Shown piece after piece: positions 33,181 to 43,444 of a stretch of DNA of 64,000 nucleotides (position 1 is its first letter; every line of letters begins with the position of its first letter). Below the pieces are notes generated by a model. The model saw only the letters and a program-made list of their open reading frames with translations. It searched no databases and had not been told where the DNA came from. A program made the translations under genes and the position numbers. This DNA is from Tessaracoccus coleopterorum (GTDB taxonomy: Bacteria > Actinomycetota > Actinomycetes > Propionibacteriales > Propionibacteriaceae). Location: positions 2,914,001-2,978,000 of the forward strand of contig NZ_JAANIJ010000001.1 of NCBI RefSeq assembly GCF_011174705.1. Direction: 5' to 3'.

Positions 33181-33992
33181 ATGCCAGAGGGACACGTCAC
33201 ACACCGCCTCGCCACCGCGCTCACCGAGACCTTCGGCGGCCGAGCCGTCGCCGTCTCCTCGCCGCAGGGCAGGTTCGACGCCTCGAGCCTCGACGGCACG
33301 GTGCTCGAGGGTGGCGACTCCGTCGGCAAGCACCTCTTCGTCGATTTCGCGGGCGACCAGAGCGTCCACATCCACCTCGGGCTGATCGGCAAGTTCATGT
33401 TCCAGGAGTACGCCGAGCCGTGGGCCAGGTGCGGATGCGTATCACCGACGGCGTCACCGCCGCCGACCTCCGAGGGCCGCAGTGGTGCCGCATCCTGACC
33501 CCGACGAGAAGCGCGCCGTCATCGACGCCAGCGGCCCGACCCGCTGCGCGATGACGCCGATCCCGACCGCGGCTACGCCCGGGTCAAGCGCTCGGGAAGT
33601 CGATCGCGGCCCTGCTGATGGACCAGAAGGTGGCTGCCGGCGTCGGCAACATCTTCCGCGCCGAGGTGCTCTACCGGCACCGGCTCAACCCGACCACTCC
33701 CGGCCGCGACATTGATGCCCGCACGTGGCGGATCGTCTGGGACGACCTCGTCGGCCTCATGCACTACGCCGTCGACAACGGCCGGATCGACACGGTCCTC
33801 GAGGAGCACGGGCCGGAGGCCCAGGGGCGCCCGCCGCGCGTCGACCGGCACGGCGGCGAGGTCTACGTGTACCGCCGGGCCGGCCTGCCCTGCCTGGTGT
33901 GCGGCACGCCCATCCGCTCGGCGACCCTCGAGGGACGCAACCTGTACTGGTGCCCTCGGTGCCAACGCCGGAAATCCGCGCCCCGACGGTAA
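33181..33992 (+). CDS. Fpg/Nei-family DNA glycosylase (second copy, Nei1-like)
   Basis: About 271 residues. The N-terminus is MPEGHVTHRLA, with catalytic Pro and Glu. The H2TH region has LLMDQKVAAGVGNIFRAEVLY (about residues 150-170). The zinc finger is CLVCGTPI...WCPRCQ. It differs from the lhr-linked Nei2 by MPEGH in place of PEGD and by having its own leaderless promoter. Frameshifts near 33426 and 33545 are single-base losses. It removes oxidised pyrimidines or purines; which ones cannot be told. Confidence 0.88.
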
Positions 33993-33998
33993 TAGGCT
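33993..33998 (+). promoter_or_regulatory. Possible -10 element of the beta-phosphoglucomutase-like gene
   Basis: TAGGCT precedes the ATG at 34004 by five bases, slightly close for a leaderless start. A run of G between may have lost a base. Confidence 0.35.
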
Positions 33999-34003
33999 GG
34001 GGG

Positions 34004-34710
34004 ATGGAGTGGAGTCGCTACCATGCCGTCCTGTTCGATCTCGATGGGGTGATCACGCCCACGGCCGAGGTGCACAAGCGTGCCTGGGCCCATGTCTTCG
34101 CGCCGCTGCTGGCCGGGATACCCGGCCAACGCCCCTATGGAGACGATGACTACTATGCCTACCTCGACGGAAGGCAGCGCGCCGAGGGCATCCGCGACCT
34201 GCTCGCGGCACGTGGCATCCGGGCCCCCGAGCACGCAGGGGACGGCGAACTCAGCGTCGCCTCCATCGATGAGGAGAAGAACCGGCTCTTCCGGGAGTCC
34301 CTCTCCCGTGAGGGGATCGAGCCCTATCCCGGCACCGCCGCGCTCGTGCGTGGCCTGGCCGGCGACGGGGTCCTGCTGGGTGTCGTGTCGTCGTCACGCA
34401 ATGCGCGGCACGTGCTGCTGGCCAGCGGGCTCGCCAGCCTGTTCGACGTCGTGGTTGACGGCGACGACATGGCGGCCGCCCACCTTCCGGGCAAGCCGGC
34501 GCCCGACGCCTTCCTCTACGCCGCGGAGCTGCTCGGCATCGTCGCCCGCGGTGCCATCGTCGTCGAGGACTCCGTCCCGGGGTCGAGGCGGGCGCAGCGG
34601 GAGGTTTCGCGCTCGTGGTCGGTGTCGACCGCGGCGCCGGGCCCGACGCGCTGAGGGCGGCGGGAGCCGACCTGGTGGTGGCCGACCTCGGGGAGCTGGT
34701 GGACGGGTGA
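34004..34710 (+). CDS. HAD-family hydrolase, beta-phosphoglucomutase-like
   Basis: About 236 residues. Motif I is FDLDGVITPT (nucleophile Asp and acid/base Asp near residues 11 and 13), motif II is VVSSSRNARHVL, and motif III/IV is GKPAPDAFLYAAELL with VVEDSVPGVEAG. A helical cap domain lies between residues 20 and 90. In front of a GH65 phosphorylase it most likely turns beta-glucose 1-phosphate into glucose 6-phosphate. One base is lost near 34583. The TGA overlaps the GH65 GTG. Confidence 0.85.
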
Positions 34711-37183
34711 TCCGCGACGTCACGGCCGACCCACTGAACCGGTCACGGTTCCCGGCGCGGCCGTGGGAACTCACGGAGCTCGAGTGGGACGACGCTGACG
34801 TCGGCGCCACCGAATCCATCTTCGCGGTCGGCAACGGGTATCTGGGGATGCGCGGCAACCCGGAGGAGGGGCGCCCCACGTACCTGAACGGCACGTTCAT
34901 CAACGGCTTCCACGAGACATGGCCCATCAAGCACGCGGAGGAGGCCTTCGGGTACGCGCGGACCGGGCAGACCATCGTCAACGTGCCAGACGCCAAGGTC
35001 ATGCAGCTCTACGTCGACGATGAGCCTCTGACCCTCCCTGTGGCCGACCTCGACTCCTACCAACGCACGCTCGACTTCCGCACCGGTGAGCTGCGGCGCA
35101 CCATCGTGTGGCGCACGCCGGGCGGAAAGCGGGTACGCGTGCGCAGCTCGCGGATGACGTCGTTCACCGACCGGCACCTCGCCCTGCTGGAACTCGAGGT
35201 GACGATGCTGGACGGCGACGCCCCGGTCGTCGTCTCGTCGCAGATCGTCAACCGGGAGGACGGCCCCGCCGCGCGCGCCGAGGCAGGATCTCCCGGCTTC
35301 GACCCGCGTCGGGCCGCGCCGCCGGCCGACCGCGTGCTGCAGCCGGCCATCGACCGGCACGACGACACCAGGATGCTGCTCGGCTTCGAGACCTCGCGGT
35401 CGAAGATGACGCTCGCGGTCGCCGCCGATCATGTCATCGAGACCGAGAACGCGTTCGCCGTCGAGGTGAGCACCGGCCCGACCAGGCCACCCAGGTCTAC
35501 AGCGTGGCGGCGCGCCGGGGCGTGCCGTTCGTGGTGCGCAAGGCCGTCGCCTACCACTCGTCCCGTGGCATCTCCGTCGGTGAGCTCTCCGACCGGTGCG
35601 AGCGCACGCTCGACCGGGTCCGGGGCGAGGGGTTCGACCATTACCGTGCGGGTCAGCGGGCCTGGCTGGACGGCTACTGGGCGGCGAGCGACGTGGTCAT
35701 CGAGGGCAGCCGGCCATCCAGCAGGCGGTGCGGTGGTGCCTGTTCCAGGTGGCCCAGGCGGCGGCCCGTAGCGACCAGCTCGGGATCCCGGCCAAGGGCG
35801 TCACGGGCTCCGGCTACGAGGGCCACTACTTCTGGGACACCGAGATCTACCTGGTGCCCTTCCTCTCCTACACGTCGCCGTGGCTCGCCCGCAACGCGCT
35901 GCGCTTCCGGGTGAACCTGTTGCCGCAGGCGCGGCTCCGGGCAACCGTCATGTCGCAGCGGGGAGCCCTGTACCCGTGGCGGACGATCAACGGGGAGGAG
36001 GCGTCGGCCTACTACGCGGCGGGCACGGCGCAGTACCACATCGACGCCGACGTGGCCTACGCCTTCACCAGGTACCGATCCGCCACCGGCGACCGTGGGT
36101 TCATGTACCGCGACGGCGCCGCCGTCCTGATCGAGACGGCCAGGATGTGGGCCGACCTCGGGTTCTGGCGTCAGGGCGCCGACGGGCCGCAGTTCCACAT
36201 CCACGGCGTGACCGGCCCGACGAGTACACCGCGGTGGTCAACAACAACCTCTACACCAACGTGATGGCCCGGGCGAACCTGCGGGCCGCGGCCCAGTTGG
36301 TGCGGGAGATGCGGGAAGTGGACCCAGAGGCATACGAGCGGGTTGCCCGGTCGCTCGACCTCGGCGGCGACGAGGTCGGAGACTGGGAGGAGTGCGCCGC
36401 GAAGATGATGATCTCGTTTGACGAGACGTTCGGCATCCATCCCAGAACGACACGTTCCTCGCCTCGGAACTCTGGGATCTCGAGAACACGCCCGATGATC
36501 AGCGGCCCCTCCTGCTGCACTTCCACCCGCTCGTGATCTACCGCTTCCAGGTGTTGAAGCAGGCCGACGTTGTCCTGGCGCTACTCCTGCAGGGCCACGA
36601 GTTCACCGATGAGGAGAAGCGGGCCGATTTCGAGTACTACGACCCATCACCACCGGCGACTCGACGCTGTCGGGGCCGTCCAATCGGTGATCGCCGCCGA
36701 GGTCGGATACCAGGACATGGCGATGCAGTACTTCCTCGGAGGCCTGTTCGTCGACCTTGCCGACCTCCACAGCAACGCCCGCGACGGGGTGCACGTCGCC
36801 TCCGCCGCCGGCGTGTGGACGGCACTGATCCACGGATTCGCCGGGATGCGCGACCACGGAGGTGACATCTTCTTCGACCCGAGGCTGCCAGTGGAGTGGC
36901 CGGCGATGACGTTCCGGCTACGGGTGCGGGCTCAGTCATGCGTGTCTGCCTGACCGCTTCCTCGATAGTGTTCGACCTGGAGGAAGGAGATCCGTTGGAG
37001 GTCACTGTGAGGGACGGCGCGTCGGGATCGGTGACGACGGATCGGTCAGCATCCGGCTGTACGGCCAGGGGAGCGATTGGCCTCGCTCGAGGGGAGCCAC
37101 CCCATCGTCGGGCTGCACCGCAGCGACGGCTCGGTCGTCCGCGCCGTGCTCCCGGAGGCCTGGCCCACGGCGGTCAACGGTGA
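34707..37183 (+). CDS. Glycoside hydrolase family 65 disaccharide phosphorylase
   Basis: About 827 residues, the normal GH65 size. The N-terminal beta-sandwich has ESIFAVGNGYLGMRGNPEEG. The (alpha/alpha)6 barrel contains GYEGHYFWDTEIYLVP and the general-acid Glu in HGVTGPDEYTAVVNNN; the phosphate loop region is near SALYPWRTINGEE-like residues 420-430 and ITTGDSTLS after repair. It would split maltose, trehalose, kojibiose or a related disaccharide into beta-glucose 1-phosphate plus glucose, without ATP. Five frameshifts (about 35488, 35713, 36218, 36441, 36654) plus two near the end. GTGA overlaps join it to the genes on both sides. Confidence 0.88.
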
Positions 37184-38470
37184 ACGGCCTCGAGCTCACC
37201 GGCCCCATCGAGGAGCGCTTCGAATGGCGCGAGCTTCCCGACGGTATCGAGATCACAGGAACGGGCCGGCTGCTCTCACTGAGCGTCACGTTCCCCGGCT
37301 GGCTCACGCCCCGCGTGTCCGAGGAAGCCGTCGGGATCGACCTCGAGCATGAGGCGGGGGTCAGCGCCCGCGTGCGGTTCCGGTCGGGGCAGCGGCTGCG
37401 TCTCGAGGTCACCGTCGAGTCCGACACCGACGATCTGCTCGCGGTCCCGGGGCCGGTCCTCCGGGTCGGGGGGCCCGCCCGGTGGTCGCCTGGTTCGCGG
37501 GCGCTTCCGGCGAGATCGTGCTGCCCGGTCCCGATGGGCCCGGGATGCTGACGCAGCGCAGGGGTCTGTCCCAGCCGTACGGCGAGCCGGGGCCGGGTAT
37601 CTCCTCGAGGAGGAGGTCACCCTGCGCGCCCGGCATGCGATGAGCGCCGCCTGGACCTACGAGGCCTATCCCGGAGGGCTCCTCGACGTGCCGGCCGAAC
37701 CGTCGTGGCTGCCCTGGGTGCGGTACGTGGAGCGGGGCTACCCCGTCGAGGTGATCGCCCCCGACGGTACCGTGACCGCCGATCCGGGATGCAGGGTGGT
37801 CGAGGTCGATGACGAGTTCGAGATCTACCCACCCGAGGGGCTCTCTGACATCGGATTGTGGGGCGCAGGGGCCGGACCACCCTCGAGGTGGGCGCCTACC
37901 GTGGCGTCGCGGAGCTGCGCGCGCGGGTGGCCCGCGAGGCTCCGCAGGACGACGTCTGGTGCTATGTGGCGCTCAGGCACCTGCTGGAGACGACGTTCGA
38001 CGATCGGCTGATCGACCGGATCGACGCCGTGCTCGGTGAGCTCGAGCCCACGGCGACCGCCTGGTCGGCTGCCGCCTGCCAGCTCGCCACCCAGCTCGGT
38101 CTGCCTCTGGAGGCACAGGCGCGCGGGGCGGCGACGCGCGTCCTGGCCCGGGGAAGGGCCGACGATGTGCTGCTGCTGGCGATGCACCAGTTGGCCCCGG
38201 TCGACCCCACCTCGGGCGGCTGGCCGATCGGTGACTTCGACCGGATGGGTATCGAGGCGGTCGCGGCGCTCAACTACGGACGTGTGACCACCGACGACCG
38301 GGCGGAGCGCGGCCGTGACGTCGCGGTGGCGAAGCTGTTCGCCGCGGGCTGGGGAGTCGGAGCGGGGGCTGCAGGCCGCGGCCTGCGCCCAGGTTGCCGA
38401 GGGGCGGCTGCTGAGCCGGTTGTCGGCGCGCACCAACGCCCTCGACGTCGCCTGGCTGTCCATCCAATGA
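37180..38470 (+). CDS. Unknown two-part protein in the GH65 operon
   Basis: About 430 residues that I cannot assign. The first 250 look all-beta (for example GIEITGTGRLLSLSVTFPGWLTP and RLRLEVTVESDTDDLLAVPGPVLRV, later LPWVRYVERGYPVEVIAPDG). The last 170 look helical (DDVWCYVALRHLLETTFDDR, LGLPLEAQARGAATRVLARG). There is no signal peptide and no transmembrane helix. The GTG overlaps the GH65 stop, so translation is coupled and a role with disaccharide phosphorolysis is inferred. Frameshifts near 37480, 37868 and 38352. It ends 19 bases from the convergent sialidase-like gene. Confidence 0.65.
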
Positions 38471-38489
38471 TGGGCAGACACCCAGGATT

Positions 38490-39494
38490 TCACGATCCTC
38501 TGTGGGGAAGCCGAACCAGGGCGATCGATCTGCGCTGCCAGGAGTAGGTGACCCACACCTCCGGGCCCACCACGATCATCGCGGGGTAGGAGTACTCGCC
38601 CGCGCCGTCGGTGACCACGCCGGTGGCCGACGCGGCGGCGGGGCTGCCGTCCGCCTCGCCGGGCGCGCCCTCCTCCAGCACTGTCACCGGTCGCCATGTG
38701 AGCCCGTCATCTTCTGACGACGAGACGATCAGGCGTGATCTCGCACCCCAGTCGCCTGAGGCGTCGTTGTGCGCACACCAGATGCGTCCGTCCGGGAGCA
38801 CGACCGCCGCGATGCCGGAGTTGTTGTTGGGCAGCCCGGTGGGCTGCAGCGCCGGCCAGTCGGCGGGGTCGTCGGTCGCCGACCGGTAGACGCTGCCCTC
38901 CGTCGACCGGGCGAGGGCGACGAGCCTGGTGCGGCGCCCCGGCACGAGCGTGGGTTGGATGCAGCCTGCACCTCGGAGGCCCCGATGCTCGAGGGGGATG
39001 GGGTGACGCACCCACGAGCCGCCTCCGTCGTGAGTCGCGTCGATGAAGCAGTCCCACCTGGCCGGGTCCCAGCTCTCCACCGACCCCGGCGCCAGCCAGA
39101 GGCCGCCCAACGGGAGAGGTGCCTGCCGGGTGGGGCCGCGCCCGCCGGTCGTGTCGCCGGCGATGAGGGGAGCCGGCGACTCCCAGGTGCGGCCGCCGTC
39201 GTGCGAGCGGGTGACCCAGGTCTCCCAGCTATCGATCCGGTGGCCACGCTTGTAGAACAGCCAGACGGACCCGTCCGGCCCGTCCGCGAGCACCGGGTTC
39301 CAGTGCGGCACCCGGTCGTCCGGGGCCAGCGGTGTGGGGCGACCGGCGGCACGCATCACCGTGATGCCGGTCTCGGGGTGCCCCTCGTGTGGCCCGGCGA
39401 ACCACGCGAAGAGGCATCCACCGTCCGCCAATGCCAGAAGGGTGCTCGCGTGCACCTGGACGCCGTCGACGGGCGGCGTCAGTAGGTGGGTCAC
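38490..39494 (-). CDS. Sialidase-like BNR-repeat protein (predicted neuraminidase, cytoplasmic)
   Basis: Intact, about 334 residues. Features of the predicted-neuraminidase group (COG4692) are present: AWFAGPHEGHPETGI near residue 29, Asp-box sequences SHDGGRTWESP and SEDDGLTWRPV, GPTRQAPLPLGGLWLAPGSVE, NNNSGIAAVVLPDGR and EYSYPAMI. It forms a beta-propeller. There is no signal peptide, so it would act on an imported substrate. Start is GTG at 39494, overlapping the tctA stop as GTGA. It is the last gene of the GntR-controlled operon. Whether it truly cleaves sialic acid is not shown; many relatives are uncharacterised. Confidence 0.78.
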   Translation of the reverse strand: MTHLLTPPVDGVQVHASTLLALADGGCLFAWFAGPHEGHPETGITVMRAAGRPTPLAPDDRVPHWNPVLADGPDGSVWLFYKRGHRIDSWETWVTRSHDGGRTWESPAPLIAGDTTGGRGPTRQAPLPLGGLWLAPGSVESWDPARWDCFIDATHDGGGSWVRHPIPLEHRGLRGAGCIQPTLVPGRRTRLVALARSTEGSVYRSATDDPADWPALQPTGLPNNNSGIAAVVLPDGRIWCAHNDASGDWGARSRLIVSSSEDDGLTWRPVTVLEEGAPGEADGSPAAASATGVVTDGAGEYSYPAMIVVGPEVWVTYSWQRRSIALVRLPHRGS

Positions 39495-40969
39495 GCCGCC
39501 TCCTTCCGCGCGGCGATCGCCTTGGAGATGACCGGCCACAGCAGCGAGCCGGCTGCGAGGATGAGCAGCACCAGCGAGATGGGGCGGGTGAGCAGTTCGT
39601 AGGGCTGGCCGATCAGCAGGGCCCGGCGCAGGTTGGCCTCCGCGAGGGGCCGAGGAGGAAGCCGAGCACGATCGGCCCGGCAGGGATGCCGACCCGCCGC
39701 AGGACGAGGCCGATCACGCCGAAGACCAGCATCTGCACGACGGTCAGCACGTTGTTCGTGGTGGCGTAGGTGCCGACGATGCAGAACACCACGATGATGC
39801 CCAGATCAGCTGTGGCTTCAGATCCAACAGCTTCGTCATCCCACGCGTGCGGACGAGGCTCACGATCGTCGACACGAGGGTCGCCAGCAGCATGATGGCC
39901 ACGATGGTGACCACGATGTCGGGTCGCCGCTCGAACAGTGACGGCCCGGGCTGGATGCCCCAGATGATCATCGAGCCGATCATGATCGCCATCACGGAGT
40001 CGCCCGGGATACCGAGGGAGAGGGTGGTCGTCAGCGCGCCGCCCAGCGTCGAGGAGGACGCTGTATCCGCGCCGACGACACCCTCGATGGAGCCCTTGCC
40101 GAACTCCTCCGGATGCTTCGAGATCGCCTTGGCACGGTTCCACCCGACGAGGCCGGCGATGTCGCCGCCCGCCGCGGGGATGACGCCGATCAGGGCGCCG
40201 AGCACGCCCGACTGCACCATCGGCTTGGCGACCCGCTTCATCTCCGCCCGATTGGGCCACCAACGCCCGAGCGACGAGATGGGGCGCACCTTGCTGGCGT
40301 GGTGGGTGAGTATCTGGTCGAGCACCTCGGTGATGCCGAACAGGCCGATGATCAGCGCGATGAAGTTCAGGCCACCCTTGAGTTCGTTGGTGCCGAAGTC
40401 GAACCGGGCGTCGCCGGTGATGGGTCGAGACCCACCATGCCGAGCGCGATGCCGAGCAGACCGGCGAAGATGCCCTTGGCCAGCGACTGCGACGCGATCG
40501 AGATGATGACGGTGAGGCCGAACACGACGAGCGCGAACATCTCGAACGGGCCGAACCGCAACGCGAAGTCGGCGATCGGTCGGGCAAGGAACACCAGTAC
40601 GAGCATCGACATCAGGATGCCGACGGTGGTGGCGATGGCCGAGACAGACAGCGCGAGGCCCGCCTGACCCTTGCGTGCCATCGGGTAGCCGTCGAGGGTG
40701 GTCGCCACCGCTGCGGGAGTGCCGGGGGTGTTGACGAGGATGGAGGGGATCCGGTCGCCGTACTGGGCGGAAACGTAGATCGCGAGCAGCATGGCGAGGC
40801 CCTGGGCCGGCTCAAGCGTCAGGGTGAAGCTGGTGGCCAGCGCCACAGCCATCGAGATCGTGATGCCGGGGAACACCCCGACCAGCAGGCCGAGGCCGAG
40901 CCCGATGACGAGGCAGAGGAGGGCCGTCGGCTCGAAGAGCGCGGACAGGCCGTCGACGAGCGCGTTCAC
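39491..40969 (-). CDS. Tripartite tricarboxylate transporter, large permease TctA
   Basis: About 493 residues with roughly eleven transmembrane helices. Signatures are GLLVGVFPGITISMAVALA, YGDRIPSILVNTPGTPAAVATTLDGYPMARKG (the conserved substrate-path loop) and its inverted counterpart VIPAAGGDIAGLVGWNRAK and STLGGALTTTLSLGIPGDSV. It is the membrane channel working with TctB and the binding protein TctC. Frameshifts near 40427, 39803 and 39646. GTG start overlaps the tctB stop; stop overlaps the sialidase-like start. Confidence 0.9.
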
Positions 40970-41475
40970 AGGGGAACCTTCAGGAGGAGTTGGAACACCA
41001 GGTAGAGGGTCGCCGCGACGATGGCAGGGAACAGCAGGAGCGTCGTCCAGCGGCGTAGGCCGTAGGCCCAGTTGGTGACGATGAGGAATGCGGGGCCGAG
41101 CACCAGGAAGTTGACGCCGACCTGCCACAGGGCCAAGACCGCTATGAGGGCGGCCACCGTGACGCCGACCTGGATCCAGCCTGAACGGCGGGACGGGTCG
41201 ACGGTCCGGTCGATGGAGACCTTGAGCACCGCATTGACGAGCATCCACACACCGCTGAGGATGATGCCGCCGGAGATGACGGTCGGCCACCAACGGGATC
41301 GATGCCGCCCGTCTCGTTGCGCAATGGGATGCTGCGGGCCGTCACGAGCAGAAAGACGCCGAAGACGATGACCACCGCCGCCGTCACCCTCTCCAGGGTG
41401 GGGAGACGGCCGCGGTGGTCGCTTCGTCCGCGGGGTCGGCGGCGCGTCGGCCGCCGACCCTGCAGCGTCGTCCAT
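40966..41475 (-). CDS. Tripartite tricarboxylate transporter, small permease TctB
   Basis: About 171 residues with four transmembrane segments (RVTAAVVIVFGVFLLVTA, TVISGGIILSGVWMLVNAVL, ALIAVLALWQVGVNFLVLGPAF, LLLFPAIVAATLYLVF). The hydrophilic N-terminus is MDDAAGSAADAPPTPRTK. Size, helix count and place between tctC and tctA identify it. Frameshifts near 41400 and 41293. Start is ATG at 41475, sharing its A with the tctC TGA; GTG at 41478 is the alternative. Confidence 0.82.
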   Translation of the reverse strand: MDDAAGSAADAPPTPRTKRPPRPSPHPGEGDGGGGHRLRRLSARDGPQHPIAQRDGRHRSRWWPTVISGGIILSGVWMLVNAVLKVSIDRTVDPSRRSGWIQVGVTVAALIAVLALWQVGVNFLVLGPAFLIVTNWAYGLRRWTTLLLFPAIVAATLYLVFQLLLKVPL

Positions 41476-42475
41476 CACTGGCCGATGAGGTCCGCGAACC
41501 GCTTCGCCTCGGACTCGGCGAACTCCGTGAACTCCTGCGAGCTGCGGTAGACGACCAGGTTGCCGCTGGAGGTGATGACGTCACGGTACGACTGCTGCTC
41601 GGTGGCAGCCTTGATGGACTCCTCGAGCTTCGCCTTCACGTCCGCAGGCAGGCCCTTCGGTGCGTAGATACCGCCCCAGCCACCGATCTCGAGATCGAGG
41701 CCCTGCTCCTTGGCGGTGGGGACGTCAGGAAGCTCCGGGTGGCGCTCGGAGTGGAAGATGGCAAGCACCTTGAGCTTGCCGTCGGCCAGGTTCTGCTTCA
41801 CCTCGTTGACACCGGAGGCGGCCGCGTCCACCTGGTTGCCGAGGACCGCCGCCACGGCGGGGCTCCGCCGTCGAAGGGCACCGACTTGATCTGTGCGCCC
41901 GACTCCTTGGCGATGCTGATGCCTGCCAGTTCCCAGATCGAGCCGGCACCGGAGTTGGAGACGGTCATCTCCTTGGTCTTGGCGGCCTCGACGAACTCAG
42001 TGAGCGTGTTGTAGGGGCTGGAGGCGGGCACCGACAGGACTCCGGGGCCGAGCATGATCTGGCCGAGCATGTCGAAGTCGGATGGTGCGATGTCGTAGTT
42101 CATGCTGCCGAGCATCGCGATCTCGACGGGACCGAACCCGATGGTGTAGCCGTCGGCAGGCTGGTCCTTCACGTACAGCATTGCCGTCGAGCCGGAGGCA
42201 CCCGGACGGTTCTCGACGATGATCGACTTCCCGATGATCGGCTCCATCGCGCCGGCGAGGGCGCGGGAGGAGAGGTCTGATCCGCCGCCTGCCGCGGCCT
42301 GCACGATGAGGGTGATGTCCTTTGTCGGGAAGTCGGTTACGGGCGCCGGGGCGCCCGACGAGGCGGGTGAGGTCGGCGGGGCGCTGGTGGGTTCTGTTCC
42401 GCGGCTTGTGCAGGCCGAGGTGCCTACGGCGATGGCGGCGGCGGCGGTGCCGAAGATGAGGGTGCGTCGTTTCAT
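41475..42475 (-). CDS. Tripartite tricarboxylate transporter substrate-binding lipoprotein TctC
   Basis: About 333 residues. A lipoprotein signal peptide MKRRTLIFGTAAAAIAVG ends at the lipobox TSAC, followed by a Ser/Pro linker. The Bug-type periplasmic-binding fold shows FPTKDITLIVQAAAGGGSDLSSRALA, VENRPGASGSTAMLYV, and the Asp-containing loop DVPTAKEQGLDLEIGGWGGIYAPKGLP. Members bind carboxylates, usually through two ordered waters and a lid loop. The ligand is unknown; the operon suggests a sugar acid or sialic-acid-like compound. One frameshift near 41860. ATG overlaps the dapA stop (ATGA). Confidence 0.9.
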
Positions 42476-43347
42476 GAGGTGGCTCCTAGCTGTGCTGCGA
42501 GTTCGACTACTTCGTCGATCCGGGTGCGGACATCTGCTTCTGGTTGATCGATGACCATGCGGCATGCACCGCCGGCCCTGCCCTGGATGTCCAGGGCGTG
42601 CTTCAGGTTTGCGATGCTCGGGCCGAGTACGGGAACTACCCTGCGGATCACGTCCTGGGCCCGTGCGGCGGCATCGTCGTCGCCGCGTCCCATGGCGTCG
42701 CGCAGGACGGCCCATGGGGTGGGGCATGCTCCGCTCACTCCGGAGACCGACCCCGTGCCGCCCGCCGCCATGACCGCCGGAACGTCGGCGTCGTTGCCCG
42801 ACCACAGCTTGAACCCGGCCGGGGCGTTGGCGAGGTACCCGGCCACCCGTGTGGATGCGCTCGCCGATACCTTCACCCCGGAGATCCCCGAGGCGAGGAC
42901 CTCGCCCAACTGCTCCGGCAGCACGTCTGTGACGGCGACGTCGGGGTAGATGTAGCCGTAGAGCTCACCCTCGCATGCCTCCTTGATGGCGGCCCAGTGG
43001 CGGATCACGCCCTGGGTGCTCGCGGGAAGGTAGTACGGGGTCAGTGCGGCGAACCGCTGCGCCCCGAGGCGCCGCGACCCGGTGGCCAGCGCGACCGAGG
43101 CCGCCGTGCTGGGGGAGCCGAGATGGACGACGGTGCGGGCCGGCCCGAACGTCTCCAGGCAGGCCGACACAAGTTCCGCGTGCTCCGCCTGGCTGAGCGT
43201 GAGGAACTCACCGGTGGTGCCCGCGACGAAGACGCCGTCGACGAGCGGCTCGAGTTGCTGAAGGTTGTCACGGAAGCCCTTGTGGTCGATGGCCCCGTCT
43301 GGTGTGAATGGCGTGATGAGCGCCGTGAGGATCTCCGGTTGGTTCAT
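42472..43347 (-). CDS. DapA-family lyase (dihydrodipicolinate synthase / N-acetylneuraminate lyase superfamily)
   Basis: Intact, 291 residues. The substrate carboxylate motif is AGTTGEFLTLSQAEH (about residues 42-56), the catalytic Tyr is in LYGYIYPD near 130, and the Schiff-base lysine in SGVKVSAS near 158. The fold is a TIM barrel that makes a Schiff base with pyruvate. It heads an operon with a carboxylate transporter and a sialidase-like protein and is under GntR control, so it is more likely a catabolic keto-acid aldolase or lyase than the lysine-pathway DapA. ATG at 43347 is the only good start. Confidence 0.82.
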   Translation of the reverse strand: MNQPEILTALITPFTPDGAIDHKGFRDNLQQLEPLVDGVFVAGTTGEFLTLSQAEHAELVSACLETFGPARTVVHLGSPSTAASVALATGSRRLGAQRFAALTPYYLPASTQGVIRHWAAIKEACEGELYGYIYPDVAVTDVLPEQLGEVLASGISGVKVSASASTRVAGYLANAPAGFKLWSGNDADVPAVMAAGGTGSVSGVSGACPTPWAVLRDAMGRGDDDAAARAQDVIRRVVPVLGPSIANLKHALDIQGRAGGACRMVIDQPEADVRTRIDEVVELAAQLGATS

Positions 43348-43374
43348 GCGTCCCACTTCGTCGTGTCGTTGACC

Positions 43375-43387
43375 GTTAACGGTTAAC
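43375..43387. promoter_or_regulatory. Probable GntR operator between divergent dapA-type and gntR genes
   Basis: Two GTTAAC hexamers are separated by a single G (GTTAACGGTTAAC), forming a 13-bp near-palindrome in the 97-base divergent intergenic region. AT-rich twofold sequences of this kind are typical FCD-type GntR targets. It lies 28 bases before the lyase ATG. Confidence 0.6.
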
Positions 43388-43444
43388 GAAACGGTAGCGG
43401 TGGGGCGAGAGTGTGCAAGAGTTTCCCGAAAGAAAGGGGCGTCC

